Below, in pieces: positions 1-6,712 of a DNA stretch of 28,385 bases (the stretch's first letter is position 1; each line of letters starts with the position of its first letter). A program made the position numbers and the translations under genes. The stretch is from CALJUZ01 sp003387805. GTDB lineage: Bacteria > Bacillota > Limnochordia > Limnochordales > ZCTH02-B6. The notes beneath the pieces are model-generated. The model saw only the letters and a program-made list of their open reading frames with translations. It searched no databases and was not told the origin of the DNA. The DNA is taken from positions 1-28,385 of the forward strand of contig CALJUZ010000128.1 in assembly GCA_937975235.1 (NCBI GenBank), in the 5' to 3' direction.

Positions 1-510
1 GCGGCCATGCCCGTCGTCGAAGTCTTTTGCGTCGCCGCGCCGCCGCCCGCCTCGGCGGCCGCCGGCGCGGCCCGGGCCGCCGTCCCGGCTTCCCCGGGCG
101 CTGCCGCCGCGCCGGTCGGCGGCCTGCGAGCCGCCTTGGCCTGCGGGCCCGGCGCCGAGGCCGCCTTTTCCGCCGGACCCGGAGCGGGCGTAGGCCCCGT
201 AAGCGCCGCCCGCGAGGCCGCCCCAGCCGCCGAAGCCTCCGTACCCTCCGTAGCCGCTCCGGGCCGAGCCCGGCGGGCCGTACCCGTATCCGAAAACGCC
301 CCGGTAGCCCGGGGGGCTGGTTTTGCCCCGGCCGGCGCCGCTCCGGGCGGAGCGCCGGCCGCCCGGGCGGGCGCGGCCCGAGCGGCCCGTCCCGCGGCCT
401 GCGGTCCCTCGCCGGGCGCGCCAGTCCGACAGCGAGTACACCGTGCACGCCGGTTTCTCGCTGTTTTCCGCCTTTTTGGGCGGTGCGTGGTTTTCGTCGC
501 GCTGACTCAT
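1..510 (-). CDS. Gly/Arg/Tyr-rich protein of unknown function, 5' part only (runs off the left edge)
   Basis: Reading leftward from an ATG at 510, the minus strand stays open for 170 codons to the window edge with no stop. A ribosome site (GAGGGGG) lies about eight bases before the ATG. The first 34 residues are hydrophilic and ordinary (MSQRDENHAP..., ending CTVYSLSDWRARR). Next comes an Arg/Gly-rich stretch, then a Gly/Tyr/Phe-rich part at about residues 79-118 (for example YGGYGGFGGWGG), then another Gly/Arg-rich part. I see no signal peptide or membrane segment. I do not recognise the family; Gly/Tyr-rich compositions occur in spore-coat-like and RGG-type RNA-binding proteins, but neither is shown here. 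It is divergent from rex. Third-position G/C preference cannot decide reality in such a repetitive sequence, so the ribosome site and the non-repetitive N-terminus are the main support. Confidence 0.6.
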   Translation of the reverse strand, partial: MSQRDENHAPPKKAENSEKPACTVYSLSDWRARRGTAGRGTGRSGRARPGGRRSARSGAGRGKTSPPGYRGVFGYGYGPPGSARSGYGGYGGFGGWGGLAGGAYGAYARSGSGGKGGLGAGPAGQGGSQAADRRGGSARGSRDGGPGRAGGRRGGRRRGDAKDFDDGHGR

Positions 511-632
511 GCGCGGGCCCCCTCGATGACAGTATGGATTAGAACAAGACGGCTCCGCCGGGCCGGCGCGGCCGCGCCGCCCGACGGGGCGCCTCCGCGG
601 CCGGGCCGGGAATGTTTATAGAGTTCCCGAAT

Positions 633-662
633 TTGACGCGTCCTTTCACCCGGCGGTATAAT
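633..662 (+). promoter_or_regulatory. rex promoter
   Basis: TTGACG at 633-638 and a perfect TATAAT at 657-662 are separated by 18 bases, and the predicted start lies about 30 bases before the rex ATG. I looked for the Rex operator (TTGTGAA and its inverted partner) around it and did not find one. Confidence 0.8.
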
Positions 663-697
663 GAGCCTGCGGTCGATTAACGGATACGGGTGGCAAT

Positions 698-1339
698 ATG
701 CGGACCAAGAAGATCTCCGCAGCGGTCGTGCGCCGGCTGCCGATCTATTTGCGCGTGCTTGAGGAAGCCACAAGAGACGGCGACAAAGAGCTCATGTCCT
801 CCCAGGAGCTGGGCGAAAAGGCCGGCGTCAGTCCCGCTTTGGTGCGGAAGGATTTGGCTTGGTTCGGCGAGTTCGGCAAGCAGGGCGTCGGCTACGACAT
901 CGAGACGCTGCGCACCGAGCTCCGGCGCATTTTGCATCTCGACCGCGACATTCCCATCGCCCTGGTGGGCGTGGGCAGCCTGGGCGAAGCGCTGGTGCGC
1001 TATTTCCGCCGCCGCTACAGCCTGGACCCCGGTTTTCACCTGAACATCGTGGCCGTCTTCGACGCCGATCCCGAGAAACAAGGACAAGATATCGAAGGAT
1101 TGCCGGTGCAGGCGCCCGAACTGATCCCGGAGAGGGCGAAAGAGCTGGGCATTCGCATGGCCATCGTGGCCGTGCCGCCGGACGCGGCGCAAATGGTGGT
1201 GGACGCGCTGGTCGGCGCGGGCATCCGCCTGCTGTTCAATTTCGCCCCCGTGAAGCTGACGGTGCCCGAGGACGTGCATATCATCAACGCCGATCTCAGC
1301 CTGGAGCTGCAGCGGCTGGCGTATTACCTGGAAGACTGA
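698..1339 (+). CDS. rex: Redox-sensing transcriptional repressor Rex
   Basis: 213 residues, the usual Rex length. The N-terminal winged helix (about residues 34-58) contains SQELGEKAGVSPALVRKDL, the hallmark of the family, followed by FGEFGKQGVGYD. A Rossmann domain follows, with the dinucleotide motif GVGSLG at 91-96 and a C-terminal domain-swap helix. Rex is a cytoplasmic dimer that binds operators when NADH is low and leaves DNA when NADH rises, typically controlling fermentation and respiration genes. The ATG at 698 is preceded by GGGTGG and fits the family start. It is the first gene after its own strong promoter and lies 34 bases before menG, so it may be cotranscribed with the menaquinone and Tat genes. 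Confidence 0.95.
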   Translation: MRTKKISAAVVRRLPIYLRVLEEATRDGDKELMSSQELGEKAGVSPALVRKDLAWFGEFGKQGVGYDIETLRTELRRILHLDRDIPIALVGVGSLGEALVRYFRRRYSLDPGFHLNIVAVFDADPEKQGQDIEGLPVQAPELIPERAKELGIRMAIVAVPPDAAQMVVDALVGAGIRLLFNFAPVKLTVPEDVHIINADLSLELQRLAYYLED

Positions 1340-1373
1340 CCGTGGAGCAGACGTTGGGTAAGGGGACCGAGCG

Positions 1374-2099
1374 GTGACGCGCAAAGACGAGGCCGCTCTC
1401 GAGGAACGCGAGCAGTACGTACAAGACCTGTTCCGCCGAGTGGCGCCGCGCTATGATTTCCTCAATCGCTTGCTGAGCTTTCGCCGGGACGTGGCTTGGC
1501 GCCGGTTCACCGCGCGCCAAGCCGGTCTCGGCCCGGGCGGCAGCGTCCTGGACGTGGCCACGGGCACGGGCGATTTGGCCTTTGATTTGGCGGCGGTAGT
1601 GGGCCGCGAGGGGCGCGTCGTGGGGCTGGATCTCACCGAGGAAATGCTGGTGCGGGCCCGCCGGAAAGCGGACAAGCTGGGCCTGGGCGACGTCTGCACC
1701 TTCGTGCAGGGCAACGCTCTGGACTTGCCCTTCGGCGAGAACGAATTCGACGCCGCGACCATCGCCTTCGGTCTGCGCAACGTGGTGGACCGGGAGCGCT
1801 GCCTGCTGGAGATGAAGCGGGTGGTGCGGCCCGGCGGCCGCGTGCTGGTGCTGGAGTTCTCCCGGCCCGTATGGCCCGTGTTCCGCCAAGTTTACCTGCT
1901 TTACTTTCGCTACGTGCTGCCGTGGATCGGCCGGCTGATCCAGGGCGATCCCGATACGTATCGTTATTTGCCCGAGACGGTGCTGGCTTTCCCCGATCAG
2001 GAGGCGCTGGCCGCCATGATGCGGGAGCTCGGCTTCCGCAACGTGCGCTATCACAACCTGACCGGGGGCATTTGCGCGCTCCACATCGGCGAAGTCTGA
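1374..2099 (+). CDS. menG: Demethylmenaquinone methyltransferase (MenG/UbiE family)
   Basis: 241 residues from a GTG start with AGGGGA upstream. Family signatures are all present: RVAPRYDFLNRLLS near residues 22-35, the SAM-binding motif VLDVATGTGDLA at 58-69, and AFGLRNVVDRERCL around 131-144. The enzyme methylates demethylmenaquinone with S-adenosylmethionine in the last step of menaquinone synthesis, at the membrane surface. The next gene makes a polyprenyl diphosphate that could supply the quinone tail, which supports menaquinone rather than ubiquinone use in this Gram-positive setting. In Bacillus the order is hepS-menG-hepT; no hepS is seen here. Confidence 0.93.
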   Translation: MTRKDEAALEEREQYVQDLFRRVAPRYDFLNRLLSFRRDVAWRRFTARQAGLGPGGSVLDVATGTGDLAFDLAAVVGREGRVVGLDLTEEMLVRARRKADKLGLGDVCTFVQGNALDLPFGENEFDAATIAFGLRNVVDRERCLLEMKRVVRPGGRVLVLEFSRPVWPVFRQVYLLYFRYVLPWIGRLIQGDPDTYRYLPETVLAFPDQEALAAMMRELGFRNVRYHNLTGGICALHIGEV

Positions 2100-2154
2100 C
2101 CGCGAGGTTTGACGGCATCGTTGGACGCGGGGCGGAAATTGAGGTGGCTGTTCG

Positions 2155-3129
2155 ATGCAGGTCGTGGAACGAGTTTTGGCGGACCTGGGTCCGTACTTGG
2201 AGGCGGTGGAGCGGGAACTCCGCCAGGCGTCCGATGACAGCGGCCCGCAGATGCGGGAGATTACGCGGCATATGGTGGAGGCCGGCGGCAAGCGGCTGCG
2301 GCCGATTTTGACGCTGCTCTCGGCCCGGGTGTTCGGGGAGGATCTGGAGAAGACCGTGCCCATCGCGGCGGCCGCGGAGCTCATCCACATGGCCACGCTG
2401 GCCCACGACGACGTCATCGACGAAGCCACCACCCGCCGGGGCGCGCTGACGGTCAACAGCCGCTGGGACAACCACACGGCGGTGCTGGCCGGCGACGTGC
2501 TGCTGGCCCGGGCGCTGGTCATGCTGGTGGACCACGGCTCGCCGGCCATCGTGCGCATCATGGCCGACATGATCCGGCGCATGTGCGACGGCGAGATCGA
2601 GCAGAAGGCCTCGCTCAACCGGCTGGACCAGACCGAAGCCGACTACTTCGACCGCATCGAGAAGAAGACGGCGCTGTTTTTCGCGGCGTGCTGCGAGAGC
2701 GGCGCGCTGCATCAGGGCGCGGAGCCGCATCACGTGCGGGCTTTGGCCGAGTACGGGCGCGACATCGGCATGGCGTTTCAGGTGGTGGACGACCTTTTGG
2801 ACGTCAGCGGCGAGGCCGAGGTGGTGGGCAAACCTACCGGCAACGACCTGGCCGCGGGCGTCATCACGCTGCCCGTCCTGTATTTGCTCCGGCAGGACGG
2901 CGAGGCGGGCCGCCGGGCGCGCGAGCTGCTGCGGGAGGCGCCGTACACCCGGGCGCAAATTGACGAAGTGCTGGCGCTGGTGCGGCAAAACGGCGCGGTG
3001 GAGTACAGCCGGAAGGTGGCCGAGGACTTCGCCCGCCGGGCCCGGGAGCACCTGCTGGAGCTGCCCGCGTCCCCGGGCCGGGACATGCTGGCCGACGTGG
3101 CCGACGAGCTGCTGCGTCGGGTGTACTGA
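2155..3129 (+). CDS. Long-chain polyprenyl diphosphate synthase (HepT/IspB-like)
   Basis: 324 residues, typical of trans-polyprenyl synthases. GGKRLRP lies at 44-50, the first aspartate-rich motif DDVID at 85-89 with downstream TTRR, and the second motif DDLLD at 212-216 followed by GKPTGNDLAAG. Both Mg2+-diphosphate sites therefore look intact. It condenses isopentenyl diphosphate onto an allylic primer to make a menaquinone side chain of undetermined length. It resembles component II (HepT) of the two-part Bacillus enzyme, but the small partner HepS is not next to it, so it may act as a homodimer. The ATG is supported by GAGGTGG seven bases upstream; it sits 55 bases after menG. Confidence 0.9.
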   Translation: MQVVERVLADLGPYLEAVERELRQASDDSGPQMREITRHMVEAGGKRLRPILTLLSARVFGEDLEKTVPIAAAAELIHMATLAHDDVIDEATTRRGALTVNSRWDNHTAVLAGDVLLARALVMLVDHGSPAIVRIMADMIRRMCDGEIEQKASLNRLDQTEADYFDRIEKKTALFFAACCESGALHQGAEPHHVRALAEYGRDIGMAFQVVDDLLDVSGEAEVVGKPTGNDLAAGVITLPVLYLLRQDGEAGRRARELLREAPYTRAQIDEVLALVRQNGAVEYSRKVAEDFARRAREHLLELPASPGRDMLADVADELLRRVY

Positions 3130-3182
3130 CCGCCTCCCGCCGCGACCCGCCACGAGGATGACAACCGAAGGACGGGGCAGTC

Positions 3183-3923
3183 GTGACCGACAGCCAACAG
3201 ATGACCGGCTCCGAATACCTGCTCCCGGAGATGACGGCGGAGGAGCATCTGGCCGAGCTGCGGCGCCGGCTGCTCATCAGTCTGGGCGCCGTGGCCGCCG
3301 GCAGCGTGGCCGGATGGTTCGTCGCGCCGGATTTGCTGCGGATGTTCGCGGCCCACGTCGGGCGGCCCTTCGTGTTCGTCTCGCCGGGCGAGGCCTTTTC
3401 CAGCTATCTGAAGATGGCCGTTTCGCTGGGCACGGCGCTGGCCTTGCCCGTCATCCTGGTGCAGGGCTGGCTGTTCGTGCTGCCGGCGCTGTTTCCCCAC
3501 GAACGCCGCACCGCCCGGCGCTACATGCTGCCGTCGCTGGCGCTGTTCGTGGCCGGCGTCGCTTTCGCCTACTTCATCGTTTACCCCATTGCGCTGCGGT
3601 TTTTGCTGGGCTTCGGCAGCGACCGGGTGCAGCCGTACCTTTCCATCGCGTCGTTCTTGTCGTTTTTCATCCGGGTGACGGTGCCCTTCGGCTTGGTGTT
3701 CCAGTTTCCCGTCGCGCTGGTGGTCCTGGTGCAGCTGGAAATGGTGACCGTGGAGCGGCTGGTCCGGCTGCGGCGCATCATCTTTTTCTTGGCGTTCGTC
3801 GTGGGCGCCTTGCTGACGCCGCCCGATCTGGCGTCGCAAGTTTTGATGGCGCTGCCGGTCATCGTGCTCTACGAGCTGACGCTCTGGCGGCTGCGGAAGG
3901 GGGCGCCGGCCCGTGACGAGTGA
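3183..3923 (+). CDS. tatC: Twin-arginine translocase subunit TatC, canonical copy
   Basis: 246 residues with six hydrophobic segments. The N-terminal cytoplasmic motif EEHLAELRRRL (about 20-30) and the first-loop motif PHERR (about 105-109, Glu107) match the residues that recognise twin-arginine signals in E. coli TatC (Glu15 and Glu103). The late motif LLTPPD is also present. TatC is the membrane receptor for folded proteins exported through the Tat pore. It starts at GTG with AAGGACGGGG upstream and overlaps the second tatC by 11 bases. No tatA or tatB gene is seen in the window, so those parts must be elsewhere. Confidence 0.93.
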   Translation: MTDSQQMTGSEYLLPEMTAEEHLAELRRRLLISLGAVAAGSVAGWFVAPDLLRMFAAHVGRPFVFVSPGEAFSSYLKMAVSLGTALALPVILVQGWLFVLPALFPHERRTARRYMLPSLALFVAGVAFAYFIVYPIALRFLLGFGSDRVQPYLSIASFLSFFIRVTVPFGLVFQFPVALVVLVQLEMVTVERLVRLRRIIFFLAFVVGALLTPPDLASQVLMALPVIVLYELTLWRLRKGAPARDE

Positions 3924-4731
3924 GGAGAGGCGGGAGAAGGCCGCGGCCGGGCTGCTCCACCCTGACGCGCCGCCGGAGCCGGGAACCGCGCAGCCGGCGG
4001 ACGATGCGGGACTCGACCACGCGGTCCTCACCGCCCGGCTCATCGAAGTGCGCGGCCGCATCATCCGCACCGTGCTGTTTTGGCTGGCGGCGTCGGTGGC
4101 CGTGTATATTGTGAGCCCGCGCATCATCGATCACGTGAGCCGGGGGCTGCCGGGCGCCGGCGGGCTCATTTTCCTGTCCCCGGCCGAAGCCTTCGTCACC
4201 CGCATCAAGCTGGCCCTGGCGGGCGGCTTGGCCCTGGCCGTGCCCTTCATTCTGCTCCAGGTCGTGGGCTTCTTCTCCCCGACGCTGTCCCGGCGCCGGC
4301 GGCGGGCGGCGCTGGCCGTGATCCCGCTGGCGGTGCTCTTGTTTGCCGCCGGGATGGCGTTCGGTTATGCGGTGCTGCTGCCGTTCGCCGTGGACTTCCT
4401 CCTGCGGTTCAGCGGGCCCGAGCTCGTTCCCATGCTGTCGCTGGCGGCGTTCATCCGGTTCGTCATGTGGCTGGTCGTGCCCCTGGGCTTCATTTTCCAG
4501 CTGCCCCTCGTCATTTCGTTCCTGGCCGGGCTGGGGATTCTGGACGCCCGGGCCATGGCCCGGCGGCGGAAGTACGCGGTGCTGGCCATTTTCATCATCT
4601 CGGCGCTGCTGACGCCGACGGACGTGTTTTCCCAGTTCATGATGGCGGTGCCGCTGCTGGTGCTGTACGAGATCAGCCTGATCATCGCCCGCATCGTGGG
4701 GCGGCGGGCGGCCCGGCGCCGGGACGCGTGA
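3913..4731 (+). CDS. Second, divergent TatC-family protein
   Basis: 272 residues, TatC fold throughout, with an extra hydrophilic N-terminus of about 38 residues. The first motif is ARLIEVRGR, keeping the Glu and Arg but with the usual His replaced by Arg. In the first periplasmic-side loop motif the copy reads SPTLSRRRRR, so Arg (about residue 129) stands where canonical TatC has its signal-binding Glu. The late motif is LLTPTDVFSQ rather than LLTPPD. It starts at GTG inside the end of the first tatC with GGAAGGGGGCG upstream, so the two are translationally coupled. It may be a structural partner of the first TatC or a receptor with altered specificity; the sequence cannot decide. Confidence 0.88.
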   Translation: MTSEERREKAAAGLLHPDAPPEPGTAQPADDAGLDHAVLTARLIEVRGRIIRTVLFWLAASVAVYIVSPRIIDHVSRGLPGAGGLIFLSPAEAFVTRIKLALAGGLALAVPFILLQVVGFFSPTLSRRRRRAALAVIPLAVLLFAAGMAFGYAVLLPFAVDFLLRFSGPELVPMLSLAAFIRFVMWLVVPLGFIFQLPLVISFLAGLGILDARAMARRRKYAVLAIFIISALLTPTDVFSQFMMAVPLLVLYEISLIIARIVGRRAARRRDA

Positions 4732-4791
4732 GCCGACCCGCCGGTTCGCGGAAGGGTTGCGCCCTCACTAGGCGAACAATGAACGAGCGGT

Positions 4792-4830
4792 TACAATAGA
4801 CACGGCGGGCTCTGCCCATGGTGCCCGCCG
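4792..4830 (+). promoter_or_regulatory. Possible -10 box and leader hairpin before the MaoC gene
   Basis: TACAAT lies at 4792-4797 but I see no good -35 box at 16-19 bases upstream. Just downstream, CGGCGGGC (4803-4810) and GCCCGCCG (4823-4830) form a perfect 8-bp stem with a 12-base loop, without a T-run. This is weak evidence for a promoter with a structured leader in the 136-base gap after tatC. Confidence 0.3.
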
Positions 4831-4867
4831 CGGCACGCGGCTTGCGGGATGGGGCGGTGGACGGTCG

Positions 4868-5443
4868 ATGCGGGGCCAACCGACGCGGGAAGAACCGACA
4901 CGGGGCGAGCAAGCGAAGGGCTTCGGGGCGCCGCGCGAGGCGGGGGCCCGGGAGTCCTCCGCCGGCACGGGGCCTGCCGGGGGCTCGGACGGCTGGCGTC
5001 TGCACCAGCTGAAAGTAGGCCAGCGCGCCACATGGACCCGCCGGGTGACCGAGCGGGAAGTCATGCTCTACATGGGCGTCACCGGCGACACGAACCCCAT
5101 CTACATCGATCGAAACTACGCCGCCCGCACCAGCATGGGCCAGCCTGTCGTGCCCGCGGTGCTGCTGGCCGGGTACGTGTTCACGGCCATCATGCAGCGG
5201 CTGCCCGGGCCCGGCACCATCAGCCTCATGCAGACGTTTCACTTCTTGCATCCCGTGCGCGTCGGCGATACTATCACCATTGTGGTGGAAGTGATTTCGA
5301 TCGATGCGGTCCGGGGACGGGCGCGCCTGCGGGCCGTGGGCCGCAACCAGGACCAGCAGGAGGTGCTGTCGGGCGAGGCGGAAGTCATCCCGCCGTCGAC
5401 GCTGCGCCCGGTGCTGACCGAGGCGTTCGAAGACTACGACTGA
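4868..5443 (+). CDS. MaoC-like hotdog-fold protein, catalytic His replaced
   Basis: 191 residues. After a low-complexity, charged N-terminus of about 45 residues comes a single hotdog domain resembling (R)-specific enoyl-CoA hydratases: the hydratase signature appears as TGDTNPIYID (about 72-81), followed by a central helix and QTFHFLHPVRVGD. In active hydratases the motif is D-x-N-P-x-H; here the Asp (74) and Asn (76) remain but the His position is Tyr (79), and the later VHGM segment is VPAV. This GDxNPxY form is known from non-catalytic partner subunits of two-part dehydratases such as the HadAB type, so it may need a partner that is not visible here. The ATG has only a weak G-rich site upstream, so the true start may lie further in. 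It precedes ndk by 119 bases. Confidence 0.75.
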   Translation: MRGQPTREEPTRGEQAKGFGAPREAGARESSAGTGPAGGSDGWRLHQLKVGQRATWTRRVTEREVMLYMGVTGDTNPIYIDRNYAARTSMGQPVVPAVLLAGYVFTAIMQRLPGPGTISLMQTFHFLHPVRVGDTITIVVEVISIDAVRGRARLRAVGRNQDQQEVLSGEAEVIPPSTLRPVLTEAFEDYD

Positions 5444-5562
5444 GAAGCGCGCCGCGGCGCCTGCGGCACCGCCGCCGAGGCCCGCCGGGGCCGTCCGAGG
5501 CTGCACCGAAGCCGGGGTTCTGCCGGCAAAGTTTATCATTTTCTCAGGAGGAGCCACAGCAG

Positions 5563-5976
5563 ATGGAACGCACATTCATCATCATCAAGCCCGAAGGTGT
5601 ACGGCGGGGTCTCATCGGCGAGGTGCTGTCCCGCTTCGAGCGCAAGGGGCTGCGCATCGCCCGCCTGACGACGGGGCACATCCCCGAGAAGGTGGCCCGG
5701 GAGCACTACGCCCACCTGAAGGACAAGCCGTTTTTCGACGAGCTAGTCGAGTACATGACGTCGGGCATGGTGTGCATGGCCATCATCGAGGGGCCCAACG
5801 CCATCCAGCACGTGCGCAGCCTCATCGGCGCCACCAACCCGGTGGAGGCCGCGCCGGGGACCATTCGCGGCGACTTCGCCACGGAGCTGCCGTACAACAT
5901 CGTGCACGCGTCGGACAGCCCGGAGACGGCCATCGCCGAAATCGCCCGCTTCTTCGGCACCGAAGAGGACGCCTGA
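5563..5976 (+). CDS. ndk: Nucleoside diphosphate kinase
   Basis: 137 residues, normal length for a bacterial Ndk. The start MERTFIIIKPEGVRRGLIGE, the YAHLKDKPFFDELVEYMTSG region and the active-site segment NIVHASDSPE, with the phosphorylated His at about 115, are all intact. It transfers the gamma phosphate of ATP to other nucleoside diphosphates through a phosphohistidine, balancing cytoplasmic NTP pools. The open frame extends far upstream, but ATG 5563 is clearly the start: AGGAGGAG sits about nine bases before it and the protein begins exactly as the family does. Confidence 0.96.
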   Translation: MERTFIIIKPEGVRRGLIGEVLSRFERKGLRIARLTTGHIPEKVAREHYAHLKDKPFFDELVEYMTSGMVCMAIIEGPNAIQHVRSLIGATNPVEAAPGTIRGDFATELPYNIVHASDSPETAIAEIARFFGTEEDA

Positions 5977-6006
5977 GCCCGCCGGCCGGCGGCAAAGCCT
6001 GACGGG

Positions 6007-6058
6007 GCGGGCGCGGCGGACGATGCGGACGCCGAGGCGCCGCGCCCGCGAAAATTTT
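6007..6058 (+). terminator. Probable intrinsic terminator after ndk
   Basis: A perfect 12-bp GC-rich stem (6007-6018 with 6038-6049) with a 19-base loop is followed by GAAAATTTT. The T-run begins five bases after the stem, which is less tight than ideal, but it lies just after ndk and before a new promoter. Confidence 0.6.
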
Positions 6059-6064
6059 AATGTT

Positions 6065-6087
6065 TGCAATCCGAAAAGTGGATTGCA
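6065..6087. promoter_or_regulatory. Inverted repeat overlapping the -35 box of the polyamine operon (candidate operator)
   Basis: TGCAATCC (6065-6072) and GGATTGCA (6080-6087) are perfect inverted 8-mers separated by seven bases. The right arm covers five of the six bases of the -35 box, where a bound dimer would block RNA polymerase. The protein that would bind is unknown. Confidence 0.55.
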
Positions 6088-6110
6088 CTGCGGCGGCCTT
6101 TTGGTATACT
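6083..6110 (+). promoter_or_regulatory. Promoter of the pdaD-speE-speB operon
   Basis: TTGCAC at 6083-6088 and TATACT at 6105-6110 are separated by 16 bases. The predicted start is about 35 bases before the pdaD start codon. Confidence 0.75.
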
Positions 6111-6150
6111 AGCGCTGTGCATTATGTGGCTGCTAGGAGGATGCTAGGCG

Positions 6151-6609
6151 TTGCTGCCGACACCGAAAAAGTTTACCCTGGTTGCCGGGGCGGCCGAAGG
6201 GCCCACGACGCTCAACGCGTTTGACAATGCGCTGCTGGCCGCCGGCATCGGCAACTTGAACCTGCTGCGGGTGAGCAGCATCTTGCCGCCGGCCGCGGAG
6301 CTGGTGGAGGAGCTGGACATCCCGCCGGGCGCGCTGACGCCCACGGCGTACGGCGCCATCACCAGCGAGGAGCCGGGCGAGACCATTGCCGCCGCCGTGG
6401 CCGTCGGCATGAGCGAGGACACGTTCGGCGTCATCATGGAGTGGTCCGGGCGGGCCACGGCCGAGGAGGCCGAGGCTAAAGTACGGGCCATGGTCGAGGC
6501 CGCCTTCGCGCATCGCGGCATGGAACTGAAGAACGTCTTGGTGAAGAGCGCCGAGCACACGGTCGAAAAGGCCGGCTGCGCCTTCGCCGCAGTCGCTCTC
6601 TGGTACTGA
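6151..6609 (+). CDS. pdaD: Pyruvoyl-dependent arginine decarboxylase
   Basis: 152 residues, the size of the unprocessed PdaD/PvlArgDC proenzyme. The family's self-cleavage segment is present as RVSSILPP, predicting cleavage between Ser42 and Ser43 so that Ser43 becomes the pyruvoyl group. GVIMEWSG supplies the conserved catalytic Glu (97). It converts arginine to agmatine and CO2 without PLP. The TTG start at 6151 is chosen because AGGAGG (6135-6140) is placed well and the protein then begins like its relatives; an ATG just upstream is in a different frame. It heads an operon with speE and speB that can carry agmatine to a polyamine. Its last codons are duplicated just after the stop (see the repeat). 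Confidence 0.93.
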   Translation: MLPTPKKFTLVAGAAEGPTTLNAFDNALLAAGIGNLNLLRVSSILPPAAELVEELDIPPGALTPTAYGAITSEEPGETIAAAVAVGMSEDTFGVIMEWSGRATAEEAEAKVRAMVEAAFAHRGMELKNVLVKSAEHTVEKAGCAFAAVALWY

Positions 6610-6646
6610 GCGGCTTTCGGGCGCCCGGTCGCTCTTTGGTACCGAG
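6592..6646 (+). repeat. Imperfect 19-base direct repeat spanning the pdaD stop
   Basis: Bases 6592-6610 and 6628-6646 are identical at 17 of 19 positions and 36 bases apart, so in the same frame. The first copy encodes VALWY plus the pdaD stop; in the second, the stop is replaced by an Arg codon and the frame stays open to a TGA at 6676. It looks like a small duplication of the 3' end of pdaD. Confidence 0.7.
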
Positions 6647-6679
6647 GATATCGCAGACGGCAGTCGCCGAGGGGGTGAC

Positions 6680-6712
6680 AGGCTCGCTTGCACCGACAGG
6701 CGAGCCTTTTTT
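6680..6712 (+). terminator. Terminator-like hairpin abutting the speE start codon (candidate attenuator)
   Basis: AGGCTCGC (6680-6687) and GCGAGCCT (6700-6707) make a perfect 8-bp stem with a 12-base loop. It runs directly into six T (6707-6712), and the next base is the A of the speE ATG. This has the form of an intrinsic terminator between pdaD and speE. The only purine-rich ribosome site, GAGGGGG (6669-6675), lies just before the stem, so folding would bring it to roughly ten bases from the ATG. Confidence 0.7.

Noticed and set aside
7..621. Plus-strand Ala/Pro/Arg-rich open frames opposite the Gly-rich gene
   Set aside because: They lack a convincing ribosome site and have the composition expected from the complement of a Gly-rich GC-rich sequence; the minus-strand reading has a good start and a non-repetitive N-terminus.
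4849..5562. N-terminal extension of the ndk frame
   Set aside because: It overlaps the MaoC-like gene in another frame and has no family similarity; the ATG at 5563 has a strong ribosome site.
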